This document shows positions 34,501 through 46,080 of a stretch of DNA of 64,000 nucleotides, in pieces (position 1 is the first letter of the stretch; each line of letters begins with the position of its first letter). Position numbers and translations under genes: made by a program. A model generated the notes under the pieces. It did not search any database and was not told where the DNA came from. It was given only the letters and a program-made list of their open reading frames with translations. The DNA comes from Thozetella sp. PMI_491 (lineage: Eukaryota; Ascomycota; Sordariomycetes; Chaetosphaeriales; Chaetosphaeriaceae), in assembly GCA_021432635.1 (NCBI GenBank), contig MU270047.1:310001-374000 (forward strand), read 5' to 3'.

Positions 34501-37500
34501 GAAAATCGCGGGCAAAAGGGGGGGTGTGAGGCGAGGGTGGGCTGTTCCCGCTCGGCAGCGGCCGAAGCCAGTATTGCCAGTTCAGTCGCCGCCACGATCC
34601 ACGTATTCCGAATCCCTACCCCGGGGTTGTGGACGATGGCTTAGAATCCGAGCCAGCCGAGATGCGCTATACATAAGCGCGAATCGGACATGAGATGAAA
34701 TAGGATGAAATGAATAAAAGACGGAATCCTGTACGCCGAGAGCCGAGCGCCCGGCACCGCGTGAGACGCGCGGTCAGTCGGGGACGGGGTTCCTCTGGAC
34801 TCCGGCGAAGCCCCGGGCGCAGCCTCAGGTTCACACCTAGCGAGGTTTTCTTTTACTTTTTTGCACAAGGGGCCGGAGCCCGAGGAACGGCACTCGACGC
34901 CCCGGCTGTGAAACTCCAAGGTTTACGGCCCTTCTATTCCCGGGGGTTAAGGCACGAGAGAACGAGGGGGAGGGGGGTACCCTTAAGAAACCTAGGGAAT
35001 ATGTCTGGACTGCACGCGTTACTATGCGCTGCTACCCATCCCGTCATCATGATGTGGTCTGACGGCGAACAAAAGACATTTCCACTCCCCCCGCTGGGCG
35101 CTGGGGAGGTTAGTACGAGGCGGTCCTGCATGCGACGGCAAGCCCTGAAAATCAAAAGCATTATGGACTGCATATCGCGACAGAGCTCCCCCTCGGGGTG
35201 GTCGTATCTGTTCACGAGTGATGCAGTCCGTACACCCCCCTCCTGCCCCCAGCCTCAGACAGGCGCAGTCAGGTTGTCGTGGACGAGCATGTGTACGGTA
35301 TCCACATATATAGTATAGCTTCCAGAATGCTGTCAGCATCGCGCCTCTCCTTCTTTCCCGCTCCTGCGTATATGCGGTCGTCAGACACACACGCCGCACG
35401 TGGAGGCGACAGGATGGGATATTTTTGTCGCTGCGCTGCACCCATTTTCTGACGATGGTGGTGTCGTGTGCTTGGCTCCCCCTGTAGGACCCCCTCTCTC
35501 CGGACACGGAAGGTCAGCAGCGCTCGGCACTGCCGTGCTATCTAAGTAGTTACTCAGGCTTGTCAGGTTGCCCTTTTCCTCCCTGCCGCCTGCATCTACG
35601 GGCAGCACGGGCGTATGCGCGAGCGTGCAAATGCGGGCGCTGAGTGGCAGTCCCGTGGGCCATCTATCTACAGCAACCGCGCCGCTGCAGCATGGGGTTG
35701 CAGAAAGTGATGAGTCGACGCCGGCGCTGCGCTGGTTACGTCGGAGAGAGTGAATAATCTCAACCGTCGGTCGCCTGGCTGGGGCAGCAACTGGGGGGCT
35801 CCCCTGTCCTCGGATGCTTCGGTCACGGGTTGGCACTGCTCGAGGACAAGTATTATGTATGAGGGAATAAAAACTGATTTACTACGAAGTGGTGGTATCG
35901 TAAAAATGCACGCGCGCACAATCAGCCCCCAAACCCAAAGCCCGCCCATAGATTTCCCCCGTGTGATGCCTTTGGTCCACCTAGTGTGAGCCTCACCACA
36001 TCCCGATTTCTGACCAAGCCCTGTATCCTGTTCCCATGATCGTCGCTGTACTCCATTCGCGTATGCAACTTGTCTCACATCCTCCTGCCTCCCTCCCTCC
36101 CTCCCTCCCTCTAGGAGGAAGAAAGGGAAATGAAGAAAATGAAAAAAAAAAAAAAAATTCAACTCCAGGCGCCGTCGCTGAAGAGTGACTCGTAATCCCA
36201 ACCGTGCTCGAAACCTTGCCCGGAGTCCGTCCCGAATCCATGCATTTCAGGGCATCCTGCAACCCTGGGAAGAGTAAAAGGGACGTAATGGAGCATCGAA
36301 TGTATCCACGGAATCCCGCCAGCGAGGAAGCAAAAATAAGGAGGCTCGAAGAAAGTGTGATGGACAGGAGGAGGTAAGGCGATCGTGAAGCCATTCACAG
36401 GCCAGCGCCCAGTCCGAGCGTTCGAGAAGCCAAAAAAAAAGGCCCCACTCGGACGAGACCGGTCGTCCGAGGCAGGTCGACGTAAGTGGCTGCAGACCGG
36501 GGTCGAGGATTGGCGTTGGGCAGAAGCGGGGCATGGCGGGGCACCAATTGGCGGAAGACGCCCTGGTCTCGCACATCAACCCCCTCCCTGCTCTAGAAAT
36601 GCCCAATGACGTCCGCAGGGGAACAACCGACAGACGCATGAGAGCGGGCATGGGCAAATGCGAGAATTGGCGGTGTTTGGGCTGCCCGTGGATTTGCTTT
36701 CCCCTTAGCTATCTTCCCTAAGTGGCTTGTGCCTGTTGAGCCGGAATGAGCCGGGCCACCGCAGATTGGAGATGCAGTCCCACTGAGTGTGGCTTTCGTG
36801 CGCGGGCCGTCCGTGTCTGTTTCGAAGCCTGGCAGTCGGGTATCAATTGCGTACTGACCCCGCGCCCAGAGAAGGCAGAAAAATAAGTCGATGTGGCGGC
36901 CAGGCCCAAATCTCAGGCGCATCGTGGCGGTCAACGCAGCAAGCCCCCTCGAGCGGTATCACAGATCTGGTGTCTAAGACCCGTCTGCCCGACCTTGGAG
37001 CTCGCAGCCAGAGGTCCCGTGGCTGCATAGTGAATTGGATGTTGCGCGTGCCGTAGTCCCACATGCTGGATGAGGTGAGGAGAATAAAACAGGAGAGGCG
37101 CAATGAGCAGTTGCGCATGCCAAGCCGGCCAGGTCGGCTCGTGCTGTGGCCACGCAAGCATTGCAAAAGGACAGACGACGTTGTGTCGTGCGCCCAGTCG
37201 AGACAGGGTGGCAGTACCACCTCGGCGTCGGTTTCATCTAGCCTGCGGCCTCGGCCTAGTCGAGAACGACTAGGATGGGCGAGGGCAGTCGCGCCTCCCG
37301 CGGTGCGCTCCCGCGCGGCCTGATCGGACGGACGGAGAGCGGGCTTCTGGTGGAATATCTGGAGACGTAGGCAGTAGTGCCAAGCATCGCCCAGCCTTGG
37401 GTTGAGTCTTGGGGACCGTGCTGCCCTCTGGCCGTGGACGGAGAAGCTCGGCTTTGTTGGATTGGCTGCCACATCGGCTCCGGGCTGTTGTGTCCCCCTC

Positions 37501-37832
37501 GAGTCTGTCTTAGCCTGGGCGCCCGGAAAGCCACCGTCGGTTGCGTTTGGCCTTTCCCCCGCCGACCTTCCCGTCCGGGTAGTGTGGCTGCCTCTGCAGC
37601 CCCATTCTGCCCTGACTTGCGGTGAAGTGATCGACGCATTTCATGTCGTGTATCGTCGCCGGGGAGAGAGATAGAAGAAATCCCTTGGTGGATGAGGAGG
37701 AGAAACGGGAGCGGGGAGTGCATCCTCATGCATGCGCTTTTCGCGTGCTGTTTCGCACATATTTCCATCGTGTGTCTACCGTGCGCCTCTGCTGTAGGGG
37801 ACGAGGCAGGCGTTCCTTGACTCCGTCGTCCT
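31569..37832. other. 6.3-kb gene-poor region
   Basis: Convergent interval between pri2 and the small CxxC protein gene. ORFs reach about 200 codons but overlap on both strands, lack domains and have no matching splice sites. It carries a CCCT microsatellite near 36087-36111, 16 A at 36142-36157 and short G-runs. I saw no transposase, reverse transcriptase or terminal repeats. Confidence 0.5.
36087..36157 (+). repeat. CCCT microsatellite followed by poly(A)
   Basis: About six CCCT/CCTC units end near 36111. A purine-rich stretch and an uninterrupted A16 at 36142-36157 follow. The switch from polypyrimidine to polypurine on the same strand is simple sequence, not a gene. Confidence 0.85.
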
Positions 37833-38126
37833 TCACTTGAAGCCGGTCATCTTGGCGCATCGCTTGCAGTAGTAAATATTGGTGCCAACAGCAACCATGC
37901 CGCTGGTGGTGATGTCGTCGGTCGAGGTCATCTCAACGGAGCGAGCGCACCGCATGCAGCGGAGGATCTCGACGGTGACCGGGCGGGCTTCCATGCTTTG
38001 GCGAGAGGAGAGATCCGAGTCGGAACCTGACGAGTAGCTGGAGGAGGAGCTTCCGTAATGGCTCTTGGAGGGTCTGGATGATCGGGAGGACATGTTGTGG
38101 GTTTCCTTTGTGGGAGGAGCGGACAA
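37833..38126 (-). CDS. Small protein with two CxxC pairs (putative zinc ribbon)
   Basis: One exon of 97 residues if the first ATG is used; a second in-frame ATG (residue 12) gives 86 residues and may be the true start, since the serine-rich stretch that follows begins MSSRSSRPS. Residues 12-47 are mostly Ser with Arg and Lys. The C-terminal half holds C57-x-x-C60 (LRCMRC) and C87-x-x-C90 (YYCKRC), 26 residues apart, a spacing that fits a compact zinc ribbon. It ends AKMTGFK. I cannot name the family. It could be a small regulatory or nucleic-acid-binding protein. The gene is isolated in gene-poor DNA. Confidence 0.8.
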   Translation of the reverse strand: MSAPPTKETHNMSSRSSRPSKSHYGSSSSSYSSGSDSDLSSRQSMEARPVTVEILRCMRCARSVEMTSTDDITTSGMVAVGTNIYYCKRCAKMTGFK

Positions 38127-38890
38127 GTTATATGTAGGATGAGTGGTGGTGGTTGGCGCTGGCTCCGGCTCTCTCTTTGGCAGGCAGCAGGGAGCGCAGG
38201 AGGAGTGAGGGCTTGTCGGTAGATGTCCGCGGTCGTTAGTCTGATTGGAGACAAGAGGCCCTGGTAGAGAAGATGTTTCGAAGAAAGAGTCTTTTTTTTT
38301 ATCGTCGACAAGGGGAAGGAAGAAAATTTTGGTCTAAAGGGGTCTTGGACGGGGTCTTTCTTTACTGGAAGATTTGAAGGGCTCGCTCGGTGCTGGGTCG
38401 GTCCTGGAATATGTACTGTACTTACGCGTGCCCCGGTCCGCCAAGGTACAAGGCGGTAGGGGTGTGAGTCCGAGACAAGGGGGGAGGGGGTGTTGGGCTC
38501 ACACGTAGCACAAGGTACGTACCCTGCGTAATCCTCTCTCCCGTGCTATTCTCACACCCTCCTCGTCCATCCCTCCTACGAGACTAATGCAAGATGCACT
38601 TAGGCGGCACTCAGTCCTTGGGGTCAAAGGCGGGTTTGTTTAGTCATGGAACCCAGTCTCGAACTCGCTCTCGCTCTGGCACTCGGGCTAGCTCTGGCAC
38701 TCGCCCTGGAGGAGGGGGCCGCGGACGAAGTCTTTCGAGTCCCGACAAGACAAGCCTAATGACCACAATTGGCACGAGCTGCTGGCCGGCCAGAAATGTG
38801 CACATACATCAGGAAAAAGGGCTTTTTCCGCTCGGCGCCCCCCGGCCCTCTTCGGGAGCGTGGTATTACTGTATCCCCGCTAGACATATG

Positions 38891-38922
38891 CACACACACA
38901 CACACGCGCACACGCACACATA
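38891..38922 (+). repeat. CA/CG microsatellite
   Basis: An imperfect CA dinucleotide tract with a few CG interruptions. Confidence 0.85.
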
Positions 38923-40885
38923 CACCACACCGACAATAGCAGGGGACCGAAGAGGGGGCGTGCAGCAGTGGGAAGGCGCCCGGTAGCAGGGGAGGTGGTG
39001 GGAAACATGCTGGATCCCCCGAGGCCGTCCCGAGACGTGCCATAATGCCGAGGATTGATGAGTGGGATTACTTAGTGGTGCGTGATTGCATCGTACGAAT
39101 GATCCGACAAGTCGAGAATGGCCTCTTAGTTACCCAGCTCCGGCCAGCCCACAGAGGGACCCAGCCAGCCCCGGGCTCCGGTGGCGGACGGTTTCGAACA
39201 GAGAGATTCCTCCAGGGCCTAGATCATAAGGATGACTCTAGCGAAAGTTTGCTGGCGGGAGGTTTAGCCCCAAGCCACAGGGCGGCATTTGCCCGGTCAC
39301 CAAAGGCCCCTTGATCTCCTCTCCTCTGCCTGCGAGGCCGTTTGGAGGTTGAGAAGGGGGCCGGCTGCATGCACTCTCGTAAGCCCTATGCTTTCTGTCT
39401 CTCCTCAGATTAGGTTGGAAAATCTTAGGCGTCTTGAGACCTCCGAGGCCCTGTGAGACCTTTTGGCGCCTGTCAAACTGACCCCACTGCATGCCTCCGA
39501 GCGTCTGCCCGGACGCCATCTTCGCCTTGCCCTCTCCTCAGCGCCTGCTGGGTTCAAGGAACCTCGTCGCAAGGCCGCAGCATAACCGAGGAATTCGCTT
39601 GCACGAAGGTTTTCTATGCAGCGGTCGCGTCGCACGGGCGTGAATGGCAGCAACGGCAGCGCAAGTAAATAGCAGTGCAGGAAAACTCTATTTGGTTCCC
39701 CATCGCATTTTTGGCTGGGCGCCCCAGGCAGCAGTAGGAGAGTGCGAGAGCAGTGGAGGTCGACCCGACAGCGGGTGGCAGTGATAAACGGGGGCGATGG
39801 GGGCGCCTGAGTCGCCGCCCGGAGGGGCTTTACTCCCTAGATACGCACCCAAGGCAAGGTAGTAGAGAGTCCCAGGCAAAACACCTGGCCTGGCGGGTTT
39901 ATGCAATTTGAGGAAGGCTAATGTCTCGAGGTAGAGGCACCGTAGCACCTGCCGTCAACGGTGGCATCGTCAGAAGGGACGGCTGTGCTCGCTTTGATGC
40001 ATGTCCCCACTCCACAGAGTCCAGAACACTGATCCAGGGCAAACTCGCCGATCTAGACTACGGCGCGTACCTGTGCAATGACGATCTCTCCCGCGCCAAA
40101 ACCTGCATCTGTGTCTTGGCTCGACTTGCTTGGTACCCGCTGCCGCGCTACGTCTGGGGAAGCGCTCGGTGATAACATCACATCGAGCCATAAACTCGTC
40201 CCTCCCCCCTCTCATTAGCCTGTCCGCAGGGCCATGGCCGCGGGCCTCGTTGCGCTGCTGCGTCGTTGTGCAGTGCACGATGCCTCCCTCCTTTTTCTCC
40301 CCTTGGCGAGGACTGGCTGTGGCATCGAAAATGATGGCGTATGCTGAGGGCACAAATTCGCCCCCCACCCCTTCTGACCTCCACCCACCACAATCGAATT
40401 GTCAATCACGGAGCACTTAGGCGCTCTTAGTTAGGAATATAGCAAAGGATGGCATCGAGATCGAAAGGCCCTCTTTGCCAATCTCCTCCCGATCATCACT
40501 CGATCATCACGCGGTCATCACTCGATCCTCTCAACACCTCTGTTCCCGACCTGGGCGTCCGAGACCCGAGGTTCCAGAGCCAACACTTTTCACTGATCGG
40601 CAGTCCCAGAGATCAGGAAGCGTGTGGAGCCTTGCGTGTGGTGCGTTCCAGATCACCTCTAATCCTCCCCTAGAACTCCTCCACAGCAACCAACCTTTCC
40701 GCTGCTCTGGAAGTTTAAGCGTTTGCACACAAATCCCTTATTGCACAGATCTACATGGCCTTTCTCCTACAACAGAACTGAGCCTGCGACGGGGGCGTGA
40801 TGCGCTTGCCAAAGTATTGCAAGCAGCCAACTTCCGCCAAGGGATGGTTATGGTTCAAGGTGAGATTACAGTATGTGTCCGATTT

Positions 40886-40957
40886 GTCACTAGGTCTCGT
40901 TATGTCACTAGGTCTCGTTATGTCACTAGGTCTCGTTATGTCACTAGGTCTCGTTAT
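40886..40957 (+). repeat. Four perfect copies of an 18-bp repeat
   Basis: The unit GTCACTAGGTCTCGTTAT occurs four times head to tail with no mismatch. The unit length is a multiple of three, so one frame reads Val-Thr-Arg-Ser-Arg-Tyr four times inside a 183-codon ORF. That ORF has no other sign of being a gene. Identical copies imply recent expansion. Confidence 0.95.
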
Positions 40958-42160
40958 GCTTCAAGCGTAGCCACATCGTTTGTCCAGACCAAGCGTGCCA
41001 CGGAAGAGGCTCTTCAGAGTCTGTAATTCCGGAACCCTGACAAAGTCAGGCCATCTTTCTTGCCTTCGTTCTGTCGGCCCGAACCCGGCGAGACATCAAT
41101 ACGTCCTATAATAAGTCGGTTTCGAGATGCTACCGCCGCATATGCCTCGTTAGGTGCATAGCTAACCATGCCCGACTCCTTAACCTCCACCTGCCATGTT
41201 ATCTACGCGTTGTACCTACTCCTGGTGTCCTCTCCAGGCGGCAGGCGGTCCTTTGTTTACGATAAGAGAGCCTGGCGCTGAACCATCGTATCCCCGCTGT
41301 TCGTTTCATACAGGATCTCATGGGCGGCCCTAGTGGAGAAATCGACCCTAAGAGCAAGGATTTAGACGGCACACCAAGAGACTGTCAACATCGCTTCTCC
41401 CAAGAACCCTCATCTCTGTCTTGTCCCGGTCCAACACTGCTTCAGCTCCTTTGACCCTCCGCTCTATCCGCCGCGCACAATTCTTCGGTTGCTGGCGCCT
41501 CGAGCGTGCTAGTTGCCAAAGGGTGCTTCGATGCCTTTGTTTGGAGTATCCGTAGAAGCAATATTTGTCTCCTCTCCTCACCTTGCCCACGAATGCCACA
41601 TACCCCACCTCCAACTATGCTTGGGAAGACAAAGCCCCCTCTCTAGTCAAGATGACAACGGCTGCATCTTGCGAGTCCCAACAGTGTTGCCTCGGATGCC
41701 ATAACATCCGAGCCAGCCCACGGAACGCCGGTAAAGGCTGCCCTTCGTACTATCACGTCGGGCTTGGACACGATGCCGGATGGGCGGCTACGTGGTGAGC
41801 CTGGAAGACTAAAGTGGTTGCCGATAACCCCGCTCTTGTTTCCAGCATCTCGATGCCGCACATGCATGGTATTTCCCCTTTTTCTCGATCCCGTCTGTCT
41901 TTCTCGATGAGCCCAAGACTGTGTCATTCCGAGGCACCTGGTTGTACGGCAATACTGGCCCCTTTCAAGCACTCTTCTCGCCAACCGACCCCCTCTTCGT
42001 CGTGTAGCCCACCATTCACCACTCGTCCCTCTTGTTGGGAAATGCGAAAGCTAAAGCCCCTGGCTGTCTGCTTCTTTCCCTGCCGCCCGTAGTCACGTAT
42101 CAGAAGCCCGAATTCCTGGTTGCGGTCGATCTCCACCGACTATGTACAACCCGGCTTCCA

Positions 42161-42173
42161 CCCCCCCCCCCCC
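42161..42173 (+). repeat. Poly(C) run of 13
   Basis: Uninterrupted C13 in gene-poor DNA. Confidence 0.85.
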
Positions 42174-43705
42174 AAGCCACATCCTTCGAGGCGCCAAGAT
42201 CCCGGTCAGATCTCACGCCAGCAGTGAAGGAAGGGACCGTCGTCTAGGTTTGTGGTGCTGTCAACAACTATCAGCAATCGAGCCCAACCGTGTCCGCGGC
42301 GTGGTGCAACGAGAAACCTAATCCATTGCCAAAGCCTCTTGGTGGAATTTAACTTTTCATGAGGATGTTCCTTGCACCAAGCGGACTGATCGTTGTCCCG
42401 TTTACCACGCCCCTGCGATGCCCTATCCGAACTTTAGTCACGCACCATCAACAAGAGGCGCGCTCAGCCGTCAATGAAGGACGCCGCGAAATTAGGGTTT
42501 CGACCCGAACGCTTAGCTCCTATTCAATGATAGCGGCGCGCTGAGTTGTTTCCCTACCCCTTGCCCAAGCAGAGGTAGACAACCTCGCCTAGTGGTCAAG
42601 TTGACAACCCAATTTTCTTCTTACGATTGTCTAGGCATGTGCTTGCTCTATGCCGCGCCTGAAAACCGTTCCGCCTTGACTCGGTGCCGCATGGCAAAGT
42701 GCCTGCCTGTCTCCTCTAAGTAAGCCAACCCTGTGCTGCCTGGGCGATAGGATCCCTTCGCTGTCGCCTCGCCCGGGCTGTGTCTCTCCTACCTCCCGCG
42801 ATCAGCTTTCTTCAAGTTGCCCTTCAAGAGATAGAAGTAGTCGAGACGAAAACAAGCAGGCTGGTCATTCTTCTCACCAGCCAGTCATCCAAAGTGGTCC
42901 TTCTGGGATCAAGGATCTCGATGTCTAGCATGCCTTGCGCCGTGGTCACTGGCCAAAACGGCGAAACATCTCGATGAGACGGCGCGGAAAGCGGGTATGC
43001 GTAGTCTACTCGCACCTTTCATCCCCTCTTTCCTGATAGATGTCATGAGCACCTGCGCCGTCGTCCTCCTCCCGGGTTCTAGCGGCTGTACCTAGTGAGG
43101 TCAGAGCCTCTGCTCGGGCATCCAATCCTATCCTTCCTAGGGATGCAGCCGCCCGTAGTGATCGACATGCTTAACAGCCGTCAATCGGGACTTAAGCCCT
43201 ATCATCACTTTTTGCGGCGACTTTACGACCCTAACGATATGTGGTTGACTAGCAAGCCTGCTGCACAGTCGGCTGCGAATTCTTGCGTGCGAGCCTAAGC
43301 AATAACACCGAGCAGAGCCCACGAGTAGAGAGGCACTAGACATACACCACTTCCCCAAGGTAGGGTTGCCGTGCGTGGTCTGCTGGTTATGTGCATATCC
43401 ACCATGCGGTTGCTACTTGCACCCAACTGCTTTTAGGGCCAACCTAGTTCCACGGCCTCTTCAACGTTCAGGTCATGCATATCCCTAGGGCAGGGTTAGC
43501 CCAACGCCTCAGGCGCTGGTGGCGGATCAGGCCCACGGGCTTGTTCGCTCCCGGATGCTGGTACGTTGTTTCATGCCACCCCCTCCCCTTCTTAAGCTCT
43601 TTCATCTATGGATGCGACACCCTCGGCCTGGCAACTTCGAGAATTCTGTATTTTTATCCACATAGTGCCCAGATGCTTTGCACCGCTGGCTCGAGGTCAG
43701 ATCTA

Positions 43706-43721
43706 CCCCCCCCCCCCCCCC
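43706..43721 (+). repeat. Poly(C) run of 16
   Basis: Uninterrupted C16 in gene-poor DNA, followed by GGGCCC. Confidence 0.85.
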
Positions 43722-46080
43722 GGGCCCTGTCCCCGGGCGCCTCCCTAGCCACTGCTGAGTTGCTAGGTTGGCTAGACCTTCTCGCTATCGTTCGAGAAGA
43801 AGACAAGGCGCTGTAAGGAGGATCGCGTCGGCCCAGGCGATTAATCGGAGGATGCCTTCGTTTCCTTCTGAGCAATGGAAACACTGCGGCAGCGTCGAAC
43901 TCGACACTGGTCATCAAACTTGAGAGTCATTTCTTAGTCCCAGCCTCTCAATTTAGACCGTGGCTGGAGATTCACGTGCATGTTCCTGCATGCGAGAAAC
44001 CCAGAGGCTCCGCGAAACCCCACAGCAGTAAGCTTCCGCTGATGAATCCTTCCATGGCGGCATTATTGCTCCAACGGTCTTTATATCTATGGAGCACGGC
44101 GTGGCTGTGGTTCGGCCGAAGTACTTCTAGACGCCTGGCTGCCTAGCGTGCTTCGGGATAGATCAAGGAGCACAGCTTGGGCCATCGGGAGGTTCTAGGG
44201 AGGTTCTAGACTCAACTTTGCCGAGGCCATGTCAGTGATCACGCCAGGTGGACGTGTGCTCGAGCCGAGGCCCCTTGGCAGAGGCCCAGTTGATAACTTC
44301 TCTTTCGGGTTTGCCCAAGAGATTATTCCCTAACGCAGAGCCCGAGGGTCGCCTACTGCCAATGAGAACATACCATGGAAATTTGTCCGTCAAGGGCGTC
44401 CAAGATACTCCGTAGCGCCCCCTCGAGCTACAGAGGAATTAGCTCAGTGCCGAGCGGTCTCGTTCAATTGCCATGGCCGGGGACACGCCCGGGCGGATGA
44501 TCCGGGCGACATTCCGTAACCTCCGGCGCTGTGGCACCCCTAGGCGCAATCCTTTGAAATTACCATCGTCCTCCCTCCCCCGGTAGGCGGCTTCAAACCC
44601 AGGACCCGGTGTCCCGTCTCCACGGGCCTGGCCCTGCCAACCAGCGATCTGCGTAGCCGGTAACGAGGGACTTTTTAGTGAGCCCCGCCCGCCATAAATC
44701 TGAGACGGCGGAACCTCTGCGGACGTGGCCTGCCGCAGCTATAGATAGGATAGATTGAGCGCGAAGAAGCTTTACAGAAGATGCAGATAAATGAGTGCGG
44801 CCATGTTTGATAACCCACGCTCTCCATAGCGCAACGCGCCCTCCTGGGGGTCTCCAAGTGCCGGCGCTCTGTTTCGTTTGACAGCTCCATCTTGATACCC
44901 TTAATAGCAGTCGTGAATTGGCCGGCTGTGTTATTTCTTTCTCCCCGGGAGGAGGAAGTGGGCTCCCCTGGAGCTGTGGACGCGCTCTGGGGAAAGGGAC
45001 CAAGCATCTAACAGCAATCGCGAAACGGACGAGTACCGGGGGGTAAGACGAGTACGTGGGCACCAACGATGGATAGCCTCTGTACGCGTCACCCGAGGAG
45101 CATAGATGTGAGATGAGGGTGAATTGGGTATCAGATTCTTCTCCCTACTCTCTTCCACTACTAATGTGTACATCTCTTTGCCACCTGTACACCTCCTCTC
45201 CTCGCCTTGGTTGCACATGCTCTAGCTCTCCCCCCTTCCTAGCCTCGCTCCTCGCGCGAGGGAAGGAATCCCCCTTCCTGTGCCGTTCGAAATTAAAACG
45301 CCAAGTAAAGCCATTCTTTCTGAATCAGCTGAGAAAAGACACCCCGCGACCACGAAGGCGAAGGTAGAACGCATCTGTCTAGAGTTACATATGATCCTTG
45401 CGATAAATATGGCGCAGTTGCCGAGGGCCAGGTACCAGCGTGTCGTCTGTCCATCTCGCACCAAGTTCGGGGTATCGAGATACAGGTCGTCTTGTCCTCA
45501 GTTCTCTAGTGAAACTGCTTGTAAGACGCTTCTGAGGATCAGTTCCTCTATTGATCGTTGGCCTGCGGCTAGGGGAACCGGCTCGATATTTGCTGGGCCG
45601 GTTGAACGCCGACTTGAGGACGAAAAAAAAACCACAATGATTCTAATAAATACAGCTTAGGTATGTCTCGCGAAGATATCCTCGGGTCGCCGAAGTGTGT
45701 CGACTCCAAATCTCGAGGATAGCGGCCCAAGTGCCGAGGAAGGTTTGGCAGGAATCACGCCTGAATACTAGTAAATACAAAGGGAATGAAGCACTTTCGA
45801 TGGGATCGCAGTGGCCTGGTGTAATGGTCGGATTGGGATACAATGATCTGAATGTAATCGATATAGGAAATTCGTGTCGTCGTTAGTCGGCCAATCTAGA
45901 TCAGGGGGAGGGCGAGAGCTGATCTAGCCCCGTGGTTGGTAGAGGCAGAATGCCGGCTGCAAGATCAATGTCCGGGATGGGGTTAGGGAGATGAAAACAG
46001 CGAGAACAAGGCTGGGTTAAGGGGAGGCTGCTGGCTTCGATCGGCTGCGGGCTTGACCTATCGCTCTCTCACGACCGAGC

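Larger units (their letters stand above)
38127..46080. other. 8-kb gene-poor region
   Basis: No ORF with a recognisable domain or a coherent exon chain. It contains a CA microsatellite (38891-38922), the 18-bp repeat (40886-40957), poly(C) runs (42161-42173 and 43706-43721) and a direct repeat GGGAGGTTCTA near 44188-44208. CpG dinucleotides are still frequent, so this is not strongly RIP-mutated DNA. It may be decayed sequence, but I cannot identify what it was. Confidence 0.5.

Noticed and set aside
36843-37472. 209-codon minus-strand ORF
   Set aside because: No recognisable motif, overlaps several ORFs of similar length on both strands, and lies in gene-poor DNA.
40475-41026. 183-codon ORF containing the 18-bp repeat
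   Set aside because: No domain, simple repeat content, overlapping ORFs in other frames and no good splice sites or start context.
44440-44520. Possible tRNA (TTAGCTCAGTGCCGAGC resembles a D-arm/A box)
   Set aside because: No matching anticodon stem, T-arm or acceptor pairing follows on either strand.
38127-46080. RIP-degraded transposon
   Set aside because: CpG and overall GC appear largely retained and no transposase or reverse transcriptase remnants or terminal repeats are visible.
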